Of a DNA stretch of 24,265 nt, positions 13,476-22,420 are shown piece by piece; within the stretch, counting starts at the first letter, position 1; every line of letters begins with the position of its first letter. The DNA is from a virus. The notes under the pieces are model-generated. The model was not told the origin of the DNA. It did not search any database and worked only from the letters and a program-made list of their open reading frames with translations. The translations under genes were made by a program, and so were the position numbers. Where the stretch lies: positions 1-24,265 of IMG/VR virus record IMGVR_UViG_3300034167_000026. One strand, given 5' to 3'.

Positions 13476-15031
13476 GCCAAGCCCTCCAGACTGCCAGCAT
13501 TTCAGCGCCAGGATTCTTTGGCCTGAATACGCAAGACTCGCCTTTGGACTTGGCGGCTGGCTTTGCCTTGGTTGCCACCAATTGCGTGATTGATCAGTTT
13601 GGACGCATTGGCTCACGCAAGGGTTGGGCGCGGGTTAACGCATCTGCTGGTGCTTTGGGCGCTAATTCTCCTGCTGTAATCCACGAACTGGTGCAGACTG
13701 ACGGTACTCTGACAATCCTCTTTGCTGGCAACAATAAACTCTTTAAGCTAGACAGCAGCAATGCCGTGGTCGAATTGACTTATGGTGGCGGCGGCACAGC
13801 ACCCACCATCACGGCCAATAACTGGTCTTGCGCCTCACTAAACGGCATCACTTACTTCTTTCAGACGGGCCATGACCCGCTGATCTTTGACCCTGCTGTC
13901 AGCACAACGACCTTCAGGCGCGTTAGTGAGAAAACTGGCTACGTTGGCACTGTACCTTCGGGCAACATCGCCATCAGCGCCTATGGCCGCTTGTGGGTAG
14001 CAGATACGGCAACCGACAACACCACGGTCTTTTTCTCTGATCTGCTTGCTGGTCATGTTTGGTCAACGGGTACTGCGGGTTCGTTGAATGTCAACCTAGT
14101 TTGGCCTAATGGCGCGGACAACATCACCGGCCTAGCAGCGCACAACAACTTCCTGATCATCTTTGGTCAGCGTCAGATTCTAGTGTATTCGGGCGCGACA
14201 ACACCCGCAACCATCACACTGGCCGACACGGTGGCTGGTATTGGCTGTATTGCCAGAGACTCAATTCAAAGCACTGGCAAGGATGTTTTGTTTTTGTCCA
14301 ATTCAGGTGTGAGATCATTTGCGCGGACTGTAATTGAGAAGTCTGTGCCGATTGGCGATCTGTCCAAGAACGTGCGTAGTGACTTTATGAGCATCGTTGC
14401 CGGTGAAACACTGGCAAACATCAAGTCAGTGTATTCAGAAACTGAAGCGTTCTATCTGGTAACACTGCCGTTTGTCAAAGAGGTATTTTGCTTTGACACC
14501 CGTGGGCAGTTGCAAGATGGATCGTTTAGAGTTACCACTTGGGACTCAATTGAGCCTACGGCACTGTTGGCGCGGCGCAATGGCGATTTACTGCTGGGCA
14601 AGACAAGCTACATCGCCAAGTACACTGGCGCACAAGATGACACTTCGGCATACCGCTTGCTGTATTACACAAACCATGCTGATCTAGGCAATGCCAATGT
14701 CACCTCGCTGCTCAAGCGGCTAAAGGTTGTCGTGATTGGCGGCACAAATCAATTTGTGACAATGAAGTGGGGTTTTGACTTTAGCACCAACTATCTATCA
14801 ACCAGCGCACAAATTCCGACACAATCGGTTGCTGAGTACGGAATTGGTGAATACGGCGCAAATGCCACGGTAATTTCTGAGTACGCCAACGGTGTTGCTT
14901 TGCAAACTTTAAGCGTGTCTGCTTCTGGTAGCGGTAAAATCGTGCAAACGGGCTACGAGGCTGATATTAATGGGTCTGCAATTTCTATTCAGCGGATCGA
15001 AATTCAATCAAAGGACGGGAAGACAGTATGA
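13472..15031 (+). CDS. Tail nozzle / stabilisation-type protein
   Basis: A 519-residue, predominantly beta protein directly after the adaptor, where short-tailed phages encode the tail nozzle (T7 gp12) or head-closure protein (P22 gp10). The N-terminus GFFGLNTQDSPLDLAAGFAL with NCVIDQFGRIGSRKGWARV, a segment common in this group, begins a series of beta-propeller-like repeats (for example FLIIFGQRQILVYSG and DVLFLSNSGVRSF). It forms the conduit for DNA ejection. Assignment rests on gene order and these family-like N-terminal features; propeller blades are inferred. Confidence 0.78.
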   Translation: MSQALQTASISAPGFFGLNTQDSPLDLAAGFALVATNCVIDQFGRIGSRKGWARVNASAGALGANSPAVIHELVQTDGTLTILFAGNNKLFKLDSSNAVVELTYGGGGTAPTITANNWSCASLNGITYFFQTGHDPLIFDPAVSTTTFRRVSEKTGYVGTVPSGNIAISAYGRLWVADTATDNTTVFFSDLLAGHVWSTGTAGSLNVNLVWPNGADNITGLAAHNNFLIIFGQRQILVYSGATTPATITLADTVAGIGCIARDSIQSTGKDVLFLSNSGVRSFARTVIEKSVPIGDLSKNVRSDFMSIVAGETLANIKSVYSETEAFYLVTLPFVKEVFCFDTRGQLQDGSFRVTTWDSIEPTALLARRNGDLLLGKTSYIAKYTGAQDDTSAYRLLYYTNHADLGNANVTSLLKRLKVVVIGGTNQFVTMKWGFDFSTNYLSTSAQIPTQSVAEYGIGEYGANATVISEYANGVALQTLSVSASGSGKIVQTGYEADINGSAISIQRIEIQSKDGKTV

Positions 15032-15858
15032 GTAACTACACACAGAGTACCAACTTTGCCACCAAAGATGCGCTAACTTCTGGCGACCCGCTGAAGATCG
15101 TCAAAGGCACGGAGATCAACACCGAGTTTGTCAACATTTCGGTGGCTATTGCAACCAAGGCTGACTTGGCTAGCCCTACTTTTACGGGTACGCCAGCGCT
15201 GCCTACAGGCACGACTGGGGTAACGCAAACCGCCGGCAACAACACTACTGCTTTAGCCACAACTGCGTTTGTGCAAGCGGCAGATTCGGCGGCCATCACC
15301 GCCGAGCGTACGGCAACTGCTACGCTCACAAACAAGTCGTTGACTAGCCCAACGTTGACCGGCACACCCATAGCGCCTACAGCGGCGCTAAACACCAACA
15401 CCACGCAAGTGGCTACCACCGCCTATGTCGTCGCCCAGATTGCAGACGACGCACCTACCAAAACCGGAACGGGAGCGTCAGGTACATGGGGCATTGATAT
15501 TACAGGCAATGCAGCCACAGCAACAAAGCTGACCACTGCTTCTGGCTCTGCGCCAAGTTACTCTGCACGGGCTTGGGTGAACTTTGACGGCACTGGCACT
15601 GTTGCTATTCGTGGTAGTGGGAATGTATCAAGTATTACGGATAATGGCACTGGGGACTATACGGTCAACTTTACAACAGCGATGCCTGATGCAAATTATG
15701 CTTGGACAGCATCTGGTGGCGATGAAACAAACGCAAACAGAATTACATTGATCGCAGGCCTTAATTATTCTGCAGCAACTGGAAGTTTACGGGTTAGGGG
15801 AAACGCAACAACTGGATACTCAGACCTTTCTGTTGCAAATATTGCCGTATTCCGCTAA
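15028..15858 (+). CDS. Tail fibre protein
   Basis: A 276-residue fibre beginning with YTQSTNFATKDALTSGDPLK, a typical N-terminal attachment region of podovirus fibres. Two tandem copies of a shaft unit, containing SPT(F/L)TGTP and ATTA(F/Y)V, lie at residues 49-82 and 107-134. TGNAATATKL around 159-168 is shared with the collagen-like fibre. The C-terminal 95 residues form a separate beta domain, probably the receptor tip. It overlaps the nozzle gene by 4 bases and should attach to the short tail. Confidence 0.85.
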   Translation: MSNYTQSTNFATKDALTSGDPLKIVKGTEINTEFVNISVAIATKADLASPTFTGTPALPTGTTGVTQTAGNNTTALATTAFVQAADSAAITAERTATATLTNKSLTSPTLTGTPIAPTAALNTNTTQVATTAYVVAQIADDAPTKTGTGASGTWGIDITGNAATATKLTTASGSAPSYSARAWVNFDGTGTVAIRGSGNVSSITDNGTGDYTVNFTTAMPDANYAWTASGGDETNANRITLIAGLNYSAATGSLRVRGNATTGYSDLSVANIAVFR

Positions 15859-15873
15859 ATCAAAGGACTTAAA

Positions 15874-16065
15874 ATGAACCAACGAATCATTTACCCAACT
15901 GACGATGGTGGCGTGGCCGTTATCGTCCCCGCTGCCGAGTGTGGCTTGAGCATTGAGGCGATTGCTGCCAAAGATGTGCCTGCTGGCAAACCGTTCAAGA
16001 TTGTGGAGGCTTCAGACATCCCGACAGACCGCACATTCCGTAACGCATGGGAGTATGCAGCATGA
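15874..16065 (+). CDS. Small tail-associated protein, 63 aa
   Basis: Follows the fibre gene by 15 bases. RIIYPTDDGGVAVIVPA, then KDVPAGKPFKIVEAS and a Trp-containing end (RTFRNAWEYA) form a compact alpha/beta pattern that I recall as common just after tail fibre genes in phages. A role as a fibre assembly helper is plausible, but this is inference. It overlaps the next gene by 4 bases (ATGA). Confidence 0.72.
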   Translation: MNQRIIYPTDDGGVAVIVPAAECGLSIEAIAAKDVPAGKPFKIVEASDIPTDRTFRNAWEYAA

Positions 16066-16283
16066 TTACCATCAACATCGACAAGGCCAAGACAGTGGCT
16101 CATGATATGCGCCGGACGGCGCGTCTTGCTGAGTTTGTTCCTTTGGACGTTAAAGCTAACATCCCTAGCGAAGCTGCGGCTGCTGAAACTGCGCGTCAAG
16201 TTGTTCGTGAAAAATACGCTGCCATTCAAACCGCAATTGATGGGGCTGCAACTACTGATGCAATCAAGGCAGCTTTGGCATGA
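16062..16283 (+). CDS. Small helical tail-associated protein, 73 aa
   Basis: ATG at 16062 overlaps the previous stop; the apparent earlier in-frame ATG at 16047 lies inside the upstream gene and is not needed. The N-terminus MITINIDKAKTVAHDMRRTAR is followed by PLDVKANIPSEAAAAE and a long helix. This pairing with the preceding small gene recurs in phages near fibre genes, as far as I recall, and resembles tail-fibre chaperone-type cassettes. No catalytic motif. Confidence 0.72.
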   Translation: MITINIDKAKTVAHDMRRTARLAEFVPLDVKANIPSEAAAAETARQVVREKYAAIQTAIDGAATTDAIKAALA

Positions 16284-16573
16284 TTTCCCACCACTTCAGC
16301 GATGGACTGTACGCCAAAGAAACCGCATTTGCGGCTGGCACAGCCATCCTGAAGCATACGCATGACTTTAGCCATCTGTCGATTCTTGCCAAGGGCAAGG
16401 TTGCGGTTTTGCGAGGCACAGAGATTGACATTGTTGATGCACCGGCTTGCATTGAAATTAAGGCTGGGATGACGCACGGCGTCAAGGCCATCACTGATTG
16501 CGTTTGGTTTTGTATTCACGCCACTGACGAGAAAGACCCGTCAAAAGTGGACGAAATTTTGATTGGAGTTTGA
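16280..16573 (+). CDS. Cupin-fold protein
   Basis: A 97-residue single cupin domain. The metal motif is seen as H26-x-H28 with H32 nearby (KHTHDFSHLSILAKGKVAVL), and a second-motif histidine at H66 (KAGMTHGVKA), with another at H80. This should fold into a small beta-barrel that can bind a metal and possibly a sugar or small molecule. It sits between tail-fibre helpers and the ejection proteins, coupled by overlap at both sides. Enzymatic action is unproven; it could be a structural or receptor-related protein, or modify a virion component. Confidence 0.75.
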   Translation: MISHHFSDGLYAKETAFAAGTAILKHTHDFSHLSILAKGKVAVLRGTEIDIVDAPACIEIKAGMTHGVKAITDCVWFCIHATDEKDPSKVDEILIGV

Positions 16574-16574
16574 T

Positions 16575-17603
16575 ATGCCAGCATTTATCACGGCGGGGGC
16601 GAGTTTACTTGGCGGCTTGATTGGTGGCAGTTCTGCCAAGAGCGCAGCCAAAACACAAGCCGCCGCGCAAGAACGCGCAGCAAAAATTGCGGCTGAAGAA
16701 GCGCGTTTTCGACCAGTAGGCGTCACAACCCGCTTTGGTCAGTCGCAGTTTCAGACTGATGCAAATGGTCGGGTTATCGGGGCTGGCTACGAATTGTCGC
16801 CCGAACTCAGAGCCTATCAAGACCGTTTGATGGGTTTGACTGGCGGCGGTCTGTCTCAAGCTGAAATGGCACAGCAGCAGTTTGCCCCCTTGCAACAGGG
16901 CGCTCAGGGTTTGTTTAGCCTTGGTCAGCAGTACTTGGCCCAGTCACCTCAAGAAGCAGCCCAACAGTACATGGCGAGTCAACAAGAGTTGCTTGCCCCA
17001 AGCCGTGAGCGTGAGATGGCGCAGCTTCAAAATCGTTTGTTTAATACAGGTCGTGGCGGTTTGTCCGTGGGCGCTACCAGCGCTCGTCCTAGCGGCGCGG
17101 CGGGGCTGGGTGCAGCTAGCCCAGAGTTGGAAGCCTACTACAACGCCATTGCCCAACAGGATGCTCAACTGGCCGCTGGCGCACAGCAAGCAGGAATGGA
17201 TCAGGCAAGGTTTGGTGCTGGTCTGCTAGGCACTGGTGGCAATCTGCTCACACAAGGTTATCAAGGCCAGGCAGCGGCACTTGGCCCATACGAGGCTTAT
17301 CTGGCGCAGATGAAGCAGATTGAGGCGCTTGGTCAGCAACCGCTTGAATTAGGCATCAACATTGGCGCAAAGGGGCAGAGCAATGCAGCCGCACAAGCTA
17401 TTTTAAGTGGTGGCATGGCTGCGGCGCAGTCTAACTTTGCAGCCAATGCCTACAATCCGTTTGCTACTGCGCTGACTCAAGCAAGCCAGAATCCACAACT
17501 GCAACAAGGTTTTCAGAATCTATTTAAACGCCAAGCACCAAACTATTTTGATTCAATGGGTAATGAATTTAGCGGCAGCGGCACTCCAATTTATGATTAC
17601 TAA
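16575..17603 (+). CDS. Internal virion / ejection protein A
   Basis: A 342-residue protein with an N-terminal glycine-rich hydrophobic segment (AGASLLGGLIGGSS, residues 7-20) followed by an Ala-rich coil (AKSAAKTQAAAQERAAKIAAEEARF). Such segments are typical of the pilot proteins that short-tailed phages eject into the cell envelope before DNA. The middle is Gln/Ala/Gly-rich with a long amphipathic region. GGAG 6 bases before the ATG at 16575 decides the start over a longer frame from 16563, which overlaps the cupin gene. Role by position and composition. Confidence 0.68.
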   Translation: MPAFITAGASLLGGLIGGSSAKSAAKTQAAAQERAAKIAAEEARFRPVGVTTRFGQSQFQTDANGRVIGAGYELSPELRAYQDRLMGLTGGGLSQAEMAQQQFAPLQQGAQGLFSLGQQYLAQSPQEAAQQYMASQQELLAPSREREMAQLQNRLFNTGRGGLSVGATSARPSGAAGLGAASPELEAYYNAIAQQDAQLAAGAQQAGMDQARFGAGLLGTGGNLLTQGYQGQAAALGPYEAYLAQMKQIEALGQQPLELGINIGAKGQSNAAAQAILSGGMAAAQSNFAANAYNPFATALTQASQNPQLQQGFQNLFKRQAPNYFDSMGNEFSGSGTPIYDY

Positions 17604-17612
17604 GGGGTAGAC

Positions 17613-18833
17613 ATGGCAGAAATCGTTCAATCCCTTTTTGGCGTGACGCCTGAGTCATACCGCCAAGCCCAGCAAGACCGTATGGACGCGCAAGCGTTGC
17701 AGTACGCTAGGCTCGACCCGTTCCAACAAGCTAACTACGCCATTGGTCGTGGAGCTTCTGGCTTGGCTGGTGCTATCGGCGGCGCTTTGGGTGGGCAAGA
17801 CCCTGAGTTGCAGCGCATCACAATGCGCCAGCAGATAGCGGGTCAGATCAATCCAAACGACCCTGCGTCCATTGAAAAAGGTATTGTTGCACTGCAACAA
17901 GGAGGCGATGCTGAAGGTGCTTTTATGTTGCAATCTGAGTACCGCAAGATGATGGAAAGCGGCGCCTTAATTGGTCAGCGTGAAGCAGCAGCGATGGCAT
18001 CACTGGCCCAAGCCAAACGGGAGCGCGAACCGCGAGCAGCGCCTACAACCAACGACTTGACTAACGCTCGCGCTATTGCCGCAGCGGAAGGGCCTGAAGG
18101 CTCGCCAGAGTACAACGCTGCGTTTAAAGCAGAATACGCTCGTTTGACTGCGCCTAAAGACGCCAAAGGCCCAGCGTTTGGTGCAGAGGCTGAGCGCGTC
18201 TCCAAAGTCAAGTTTGGCAAACCTTTTGCTGATTTGACATCTGCTGAAGCGGCAGAGGTAGATAAGGACTTGGAAGCCCGAGGTCTCGGCAAGGCTAAAG
18301 CTGGCGCTTTTAATGTTAAGGTTGAGTTGCCTGGTGTTAAAGGGGCGGGTGATCTTGTTGGATTAAGAAGCACTATTAATACAACGCTTAAACCATATAG
18401 GGATGCTTTGAACGGAGCTAATCAAGCAATTGCCGTTGCTAATGATGTCTTAAAAACAAACAACTTTGCCTCTTTTGCTTTACTCGCTCGGTCATTGGCT
18501 AAAGCATCAGGTGAAACACAATTGTCTAAAGCAGACATCAATGCCTTTGGAGGCGACCCATCTTTTGTCGGTAGTATTGCGGATTTTGCTTCCAAACTTG
18601 CACAGGGTACACCCACAGCCGACACTGTTAAGCAATTAAAATCTCTTGCTGTGTTATTGAAGAAGAAAAACGAAGATTTAGAAAAAAACGAAATTAAACA
18701 ATTGCAAACTGCGGCAAGGGTGTCGGGTTTGTACAGTGAGAATCAAATTAAAGATGTGTTTACGCTAAGGGGCGAAACCAAAGTAACAACGCGCAAAACA
18801 GCGGGTGGCGTTTCTTATACAGTGGAAGACTAA
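17613..18833 (+). CDS. Internal virion / ejection protein B
   Basis: A 406-residue protein, Ala/Gln/Lys-rich, second of the ejection set. The N-terminus carries FGVTPESYRQAQQDRMDAQALQ (about residues 9-30), then a glycine-rich hydrophobic stretch (GRGASGLAGAIGGALGG) as in the first. Central regions are charged coils, and the C-terminal half has long helices. It has an AAGGGG ribosome binding site and a 9-base gap to protein A. The grouping with two similar proteins supports formation of a trans-envelope channel (inference). No lytic transglycosylase motif seen. Confidence 0.65.
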   Translation: MAEIVQSLFGVTPESYRQAQQDRMDAQALQYARLDPFQQANYAIGRGASGLAGAIGGALGGQDPELQRITMRQQIAGQINPNDPASIEKGIVALQQGGDAEGAFMLQSEYRKMMESGALIGQREAAAMASLAQAKREREPRAAPTTNDLTNARAIAAAEGPEGSPEYNAAFKAEYARLTAPKDAKGPAFGAEAERVSKVKFGKPFADLTSAEAAEVDKDLEARGLGKAKAGAFNVKVELPGVKGAGDLVGLRSTINTTLKPYRDALNGANQAIAVANDVLKTNNFASFALLARSLAKASGETQLSKADINAFGGDPSFVGSIADFASKLAQGTPTADTVKQLKSLAVLLKKKNEDLEKNEIKQLQTAARVSGLYSENQIKDVFTLRGETKVTTRKTAGGVSYTVED

Positions 18834-18835
18834 AA

Positions 18836-21442
18836 ATGCCAACTTATACAATTCAAGGTAAGAAGGTTACAACCGAACAACCTCTATCAGATACAGAAAT
18901 TGAGGAAATTGCAAGAGACTTGGGTGCAAGTAAGACAGATAGCATTTTTGGGTTAGAAGAATTTATAAATCCAGCGATTGCCCAAATCCCAACAGAGGGT
19001 TATCCCACTGCTCCCCCTGCTCAACCGCAATCTTCGGCTGGTAACAGAATGCTTCAAAACGCCCTTAGCGGGGCTATGGCCGTTCCTCCTTTGGCTGCTG
19101 GGGCTAGGGCGCTACAACTAGCAACAATGGGTTCTAGGGCTGCTCCTTATGCAGCAAACCTTGCAAGAGCAGTAATTCCTACTTCAGGCAGAGCGCTACT
19201 TACTGAGGGCGCTATTGGCGGTGCTGGCGGTCTTGTAGGCGGCGAAGCTGGTCAACAAACAGCACAGAAGTTTGGTGAGCCTTTCCGTCCATTAGGAGAG
19301 TTTGCTGGCGGTATGCTTGGCGGAATGACCGCCGACACTCTTGTTAGAAACGTACCTGACGTAGTAATGGGAGGTTTCCGCGCAGCCAGTGGTCTTCCTG
19401 CAGCCAACCAAGTTTCCGATTTGTTGGGTAGTATTCGCGCTCAAACAAAATTACAAACAGCTTTAGAGGCCAATCCGTCTTTGGCTGGAGACTTGACAAG
19501 AGCAAGTGAAATTACAGCCCTTACAGGCATTAAGCTTCCCGTAACAGCGGCGGCGAAGGGCGATCCTACGCTTACAGGTTTGCTAACTTCTGAAACGGCG
19601 CGAAGTGAAAATTCACTCTTTACAGCCGTTATCGCGCAACAGCAAAAATTAGCAAAAGATGGCGTGATACAAGCACAAAAAGAACTTGCAAGTTCGCCTA
19701 ATCGTGTAGAAGCTTTGGCAACTTTAAAAGCCGCGAAAGATAATTTAGAAAATGTAAATCGGGAATCTATTTTTGCACAGCAACAAGCGGCTAGGCAAGA
19801 CAAAATTAATGCTATAGATGATCGCATCACAGAAATTTCTACTGGTTCTTTGGCCGCACCCAGCGGCAAAGAAGACATAGGTACACGCCTCACCAATCTT
19901 CTTGATGCTAAAAAAACAATCATCAAAGAAGAATTAAAGCCAGAATACACTAAGTTGCTAGGGCAAGCAAAGACAGATGGCGTTGTTATCGATTCTACGC
20001 AAGTAGCTAGTCTTTGGAACTTTGTTAAAACAAGCAGAGCCGAAGATGTCTTTGCAAAATTTCCTGACTTATATTCAAAAGTGCAATCCACGCTTGCACC
20101 TAAAACAGCGCCTGTTAGTGCTAAGTTTGCCGAGAAGTATCCAAATTTAGTTAAAACACCCGATGGAACTTATAAGCCAATGGATGTAGACACCATTGAC
20201 TCGCTGAAAAGAGCGATAAATAAATCCATTGGCAATACTTCTGATGCCGATAACCTCCGCATGCTTTACGCTTTTAAGAGTAAATTTGATGACGCATTAG
20301 GTTCAATTCAAGGAGATTTTCCTACTGCTTATAAGGCTCTTGATAAAACCTATGCAGAGCGTTTAGGAATACCTTTTAGCGAAAACGGGGTGTTAGCCGT
20401 GGACAAAGCTAGATTTGTCGAAAGTGTTGTCCCGAATCTAACAACTAAACCATCAGCCATTAAGCAAATCTTAGCGGCTACGGACAATTCTGTCGAAACA
20501 TTGAAGCTGGTTGAAGATGCTTTTATGATGAAGCTATCTAATTCGCCTGGAATTCTTAATCCATCAACAATGGAAATTGATGTTCCTCGACTTAACCTAT
20601 TCCTAAAGCAAAATAAAGAAGCCATTGATACAGTCCCTGGTCTTATGGACAGGCTTTCTCGTGCAGGCGGCAGTGTTGAACGGCTAAAAACTACTAGAAC
20701 TTCCTTGTTGGAAGAACAAAAAACTGCGTCGATTGACAAATTGAACACAGTTTGGCAAAGGTCGCAGAACACTTCTGGCGGCTTTGAGGGTTTTGTTAAC
20801 AGTGCTTTAAAGAAGCCAGAACAGCTTCAAGAATTGATTTTGTTAGCAAGCACGGACAAGACATTGCAGCGCGGTCTTAAAAGTTCTATTTTGGACATCG
20901 GTTTGAATTCTACAAACAAGGTAGAGTTTTTTACAGACAACAGCAAAACAATTGACACTCTATTTGGCAAAGGTCATTCAGAAAAAATCAAGGCTTTGTT
21001 TGAAGCTTCTGAACGGCTGGCTAAGTTTCCTGTTTCAAGCAAGATTAACCCTTCTTTATTTCAGCGCACCCCATTTGAAGGAGCTACAGGTTCTCGCATT
21101 GAACAGGTTGCTGGTGAAATTCGTAATCCAATTTTGAGCACTTTTCGCACTTTTGGCAATATTTTGAGCCGTTACGTTCAAAACAAAGCTACCAAAAGCG
21201 AAAGTGCAGAGATTCAGGAATTCTTGTCAAACCCAAAAGCCATTGCGGATGCTTCAGCTTTGATTAACGAGCTTGAAAGTAAAACTCTAACCTTGACTAA
21301 AAAAGGCTTGGATTTGTTAAAAAGCGTCAGCAAAAACAAAGCTTCTTCTGCTTTGTTTGGTGGCATAGCTGCTGCCGGTACAGGTGAAGCCGGTCTTACT
21401 GAACGTCAACCAATTCAACAATTTGGGCAAACAGAGGAGTAA
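18836..21442 (+). CDS. Large internal virion / ejection protein C
   Basis: An 868-residue protein starting 2 bases after the previous stop. The first residues (PTYTIQGKKVTTEQPLSDTE) resemble the N-termini of large phage ejection proteins. A glycine/alanine-rich hydrophobic region spans about residues 70-190, followed by long coiled helices with many Lys, Glu and Ala, and a second Ala/Gly stretch just before the C-terminus (GGIAAAGTG). No muramidase Glu-containing motif or other catalytic signature is visible, so a cell-wall-degrading domain is not supported. Third and largest of the set, comparable to T7 gp16 or P22 gp16/gp20 in place, not proven in sequence. Confidence 0.68.
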   Translation: MPTYTIQGKKVTTEQPLSDTEIEEIARDLGASKTDSIFGLEEFINPAIAQIPTEGYPTAPPAQPQSSAGNRMLQNALSGAMAVPPLAAGARALQLATMGSRAAPYAANLARAVIPTSGRALLTEGAIGGAGGLVGGEAGQQTAQKFGEPFRPLGEFAGGMLGGMTADTLVRNVPDVVMGGFRAASGLPAANQVSDLLGSIRAQTKLQTALEANPSLAGDLTRASEITALTGIKLPVTAAAKGDPTLTGLLTSETARSENSLFTAVIAQQQKLAKDGVIQAQKELASSPNRVEALATLKAAKDNLENVNRESIFAQQQAARQDKINAIDDRITEISTGSLAAPSGKEDIGTRLTNLLDAKKTIIKEELKPEYTKLLGQAKTDGVVIDSTQVASLWNFVKTSRAEDVFAKFPDLYSKVQSTLAPKTAPVSAKFAEKYPNLVKTPDGTYKPMDVDTIDSLKRAINKSIGNTSDADNLRMLYAFKSKFDDALGSIQGDFPTAYKALDKTYAERLGIPFSENGVLAVDKARFVESVVPNLTTKPSAIKQILAATDNSVETLKLVEDAFMMKLSNSPGILNPSTMEIDVPRLNLFLKQNKEAIDTVPGLMDRLSRAGGSVERLKTTRTSLLEEQKTASIDKLNTVWQRSQNTSGGFEGFVNSALKKPEQLQELILLASTDKTLQRGLKSSILDIGLNSTNKVEFFTDNSKTIDTLFGKGHSEKIKALFEASERLAKFPVSSKINPSLFQRTPFEGATGSRIEQVAGEIRNPILSTFRTFGNILSRYVQNKATKSESAEIQEFLSNPKAIADASALINELESKTLTLTKKGLDLLKSVSKNKASSALFGGIAAAGTGEAGLTERQPIQQFGQTEE

Positions 21443-21445
21443 AGC

Positions 21446-21943
21446 ATGGATTGGCTAAAACAAATTGCACCCACAATCGCCACGGCACTTGGAGGCCCAC
21501 TGGCTGGCATGGCCGTCTCTGCTATCTCCAAGGCTATCGGCGTAGACCCTGAAAAAGTTGGCGACTTGATTTCTAACAACAAGCTGTCGGCAGAGCAAAT
21601 TGCTCAGGTCAAGATTGCTGAAATTGAACTTCAAAAGCAAGCGCAGGAGCTTGGACTTAACTTTGAAAAGCTGGAGGTTGAGGACAGGAAGTCAGCACGG
21701 GAGATGCAAGCCACCACCCGCAGCCTGATGCCGCCAATACTTGCTGGCACGGTCACAGTGGGCTTTTTTGGCATTATGGTGATGATGTTCATTGGCAGAG
21801 TGGACAGCAGCAACCCCGCTATTTTGATGATGTTGGGGTCGCTAGGTACAGCCTGGACTGGAATAATCGCTTATTATTTTGGGTCAAGCGCTGGCTCACA
21901 AGCCAAGACAGACCTTCTTTCTAAGTCAGGGCCAGTGAAATGA
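21446..21943 (+). CDS. 3-TM holin (GTA-type)
   Basis: A 165-residue protein of the family I recall as the 3-TM holin of gene-transfer agents (PF11351). An N-terminal hydrophobic segment (residues 8-32, PTIATALGGPLAGMAVSAISKA) is followed by a charged coil with KLSAEQIAQVKIAEIELQKQ, then two clear membrane helices at about 95-117 and 124-146. It directly precedes, and overlaps by 4 bases, the endolysin gene, the usual holin-endolysin order. GAGGAG is upstream of the ATG. It would open the inner membrane at the end of infection. Confidence 0.85.
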   Translation: MDWLKQIAPTIATALGGPLAGMAVSAISKAIGVDPEKVGDLISNNKLSAEQIAQVKIAEIELQKQAQELGLNFEKLEVEDRKSAREMQATTRSLMPPILAGTVTVGFFGIMVMMFIGRVDSSNPAILMMLGSLGTAWTGIIAYYFGSSAGSQAKTDLLSKSGPVK

Positions 21944-22356
21944 ACTTTACCGAACACTTTACGCTAGAAGAACTGACCACCACCAGCCACCGCCAGTTTG
22001 ACAACACGCCTAACGAGGCAGAACTAGCCAACTTGCAAAAGCTGGCTGAGTTCTTGGAGGAGGTCAAAGCCTTGCTGGACGGCAAGCCAATTATGATCAA
22101 CAGCGCCTTCCGGTCTAAGCAAGTCAATGACTCAGTAGGCAGCAAAGACACCAGCCAGCACCGTACTGGTAGCGCGGCTGACATCCGAGTGCCTGGCATG
22201 TCTCCAGACGCCGTGGTGAGGGCTTTGATGGCCTCAGACCTACCTTTTGATCAAGTTATCCGTGAGTTCGACGCTTGGACTCACATCAGCATCAGCTCAA
22301 CGCCTCGTCGTCAGGCGCTGATCATTGACCGCGCTGGGACTCGGCCTTTCGCATAA
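21940..22356 (+). CDS. M15-type endolysin (peptidoglycan peptidase)
   Basis: A 138-residue protein with the zinc-binding pattern of M15_3 peptidases (PF08291-like): SAFRS around R58, then H74-R-T-G-S-A-A-D81, and a third ligand at H115 in WTHIS. These enzymes cut peptide bonds in peptidoglycan. The whole domain is present, with normal length for this family and no signal peptide, so it depends on the holin for release. Start ATG overlaps the holin stop (ATGA). High confidence in fold and lytic role. Confidence 0.9.
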   Translation: MNFTEHFTLEELTTTSHRQFDNTPNEAELANLQKLAEFLEEVKALLDGKPIMINSAFRSKQVNDSVGSKDTSQHRTGSAADIRVPGMSPDAVVRALMASDLPFDQVIREFDAWTHISISSTPRRQALIIDRAGTRPFA

Positions 22357-22420
22357 TCTGACACAAGGCGGTAATACAACCGCATTATTCTCCGGAAGTT
22401 CGATAGCAATAAGGGCGACC

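Noticed and set aside
19441-20091. Open frame of over 200 codons on the - strand inside the large ejection protein
   Set aside because: Composition reflects the antisense of an Ala/Lys-rich helix gene, with Leu/Ser/Cys excess; the + strand gene is clearly coding.
22366-22378. 13 bases identical to a common plasmid-origin region (AAGGCGGTAATAC)
   Set aside because: The match stops on both sides, and flanking sequence is normal phage coding sequence, so vector contamination is unlikely; chance resemblance.
22372-22380. Resemblance to the start of a T7 promoter (TAATAC-AC)
   Set aside because: Only the first nine or so bases fit; the rest, including the initiation region, does not, and no T7-type polymerase gene is visible in the window.
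22368-22383. Short hairpin GCGGT/ACCGC after the endolysin gene
   Set aside because: Only five base pairs and no T-run, too weak for a terminator; possible local structure only.
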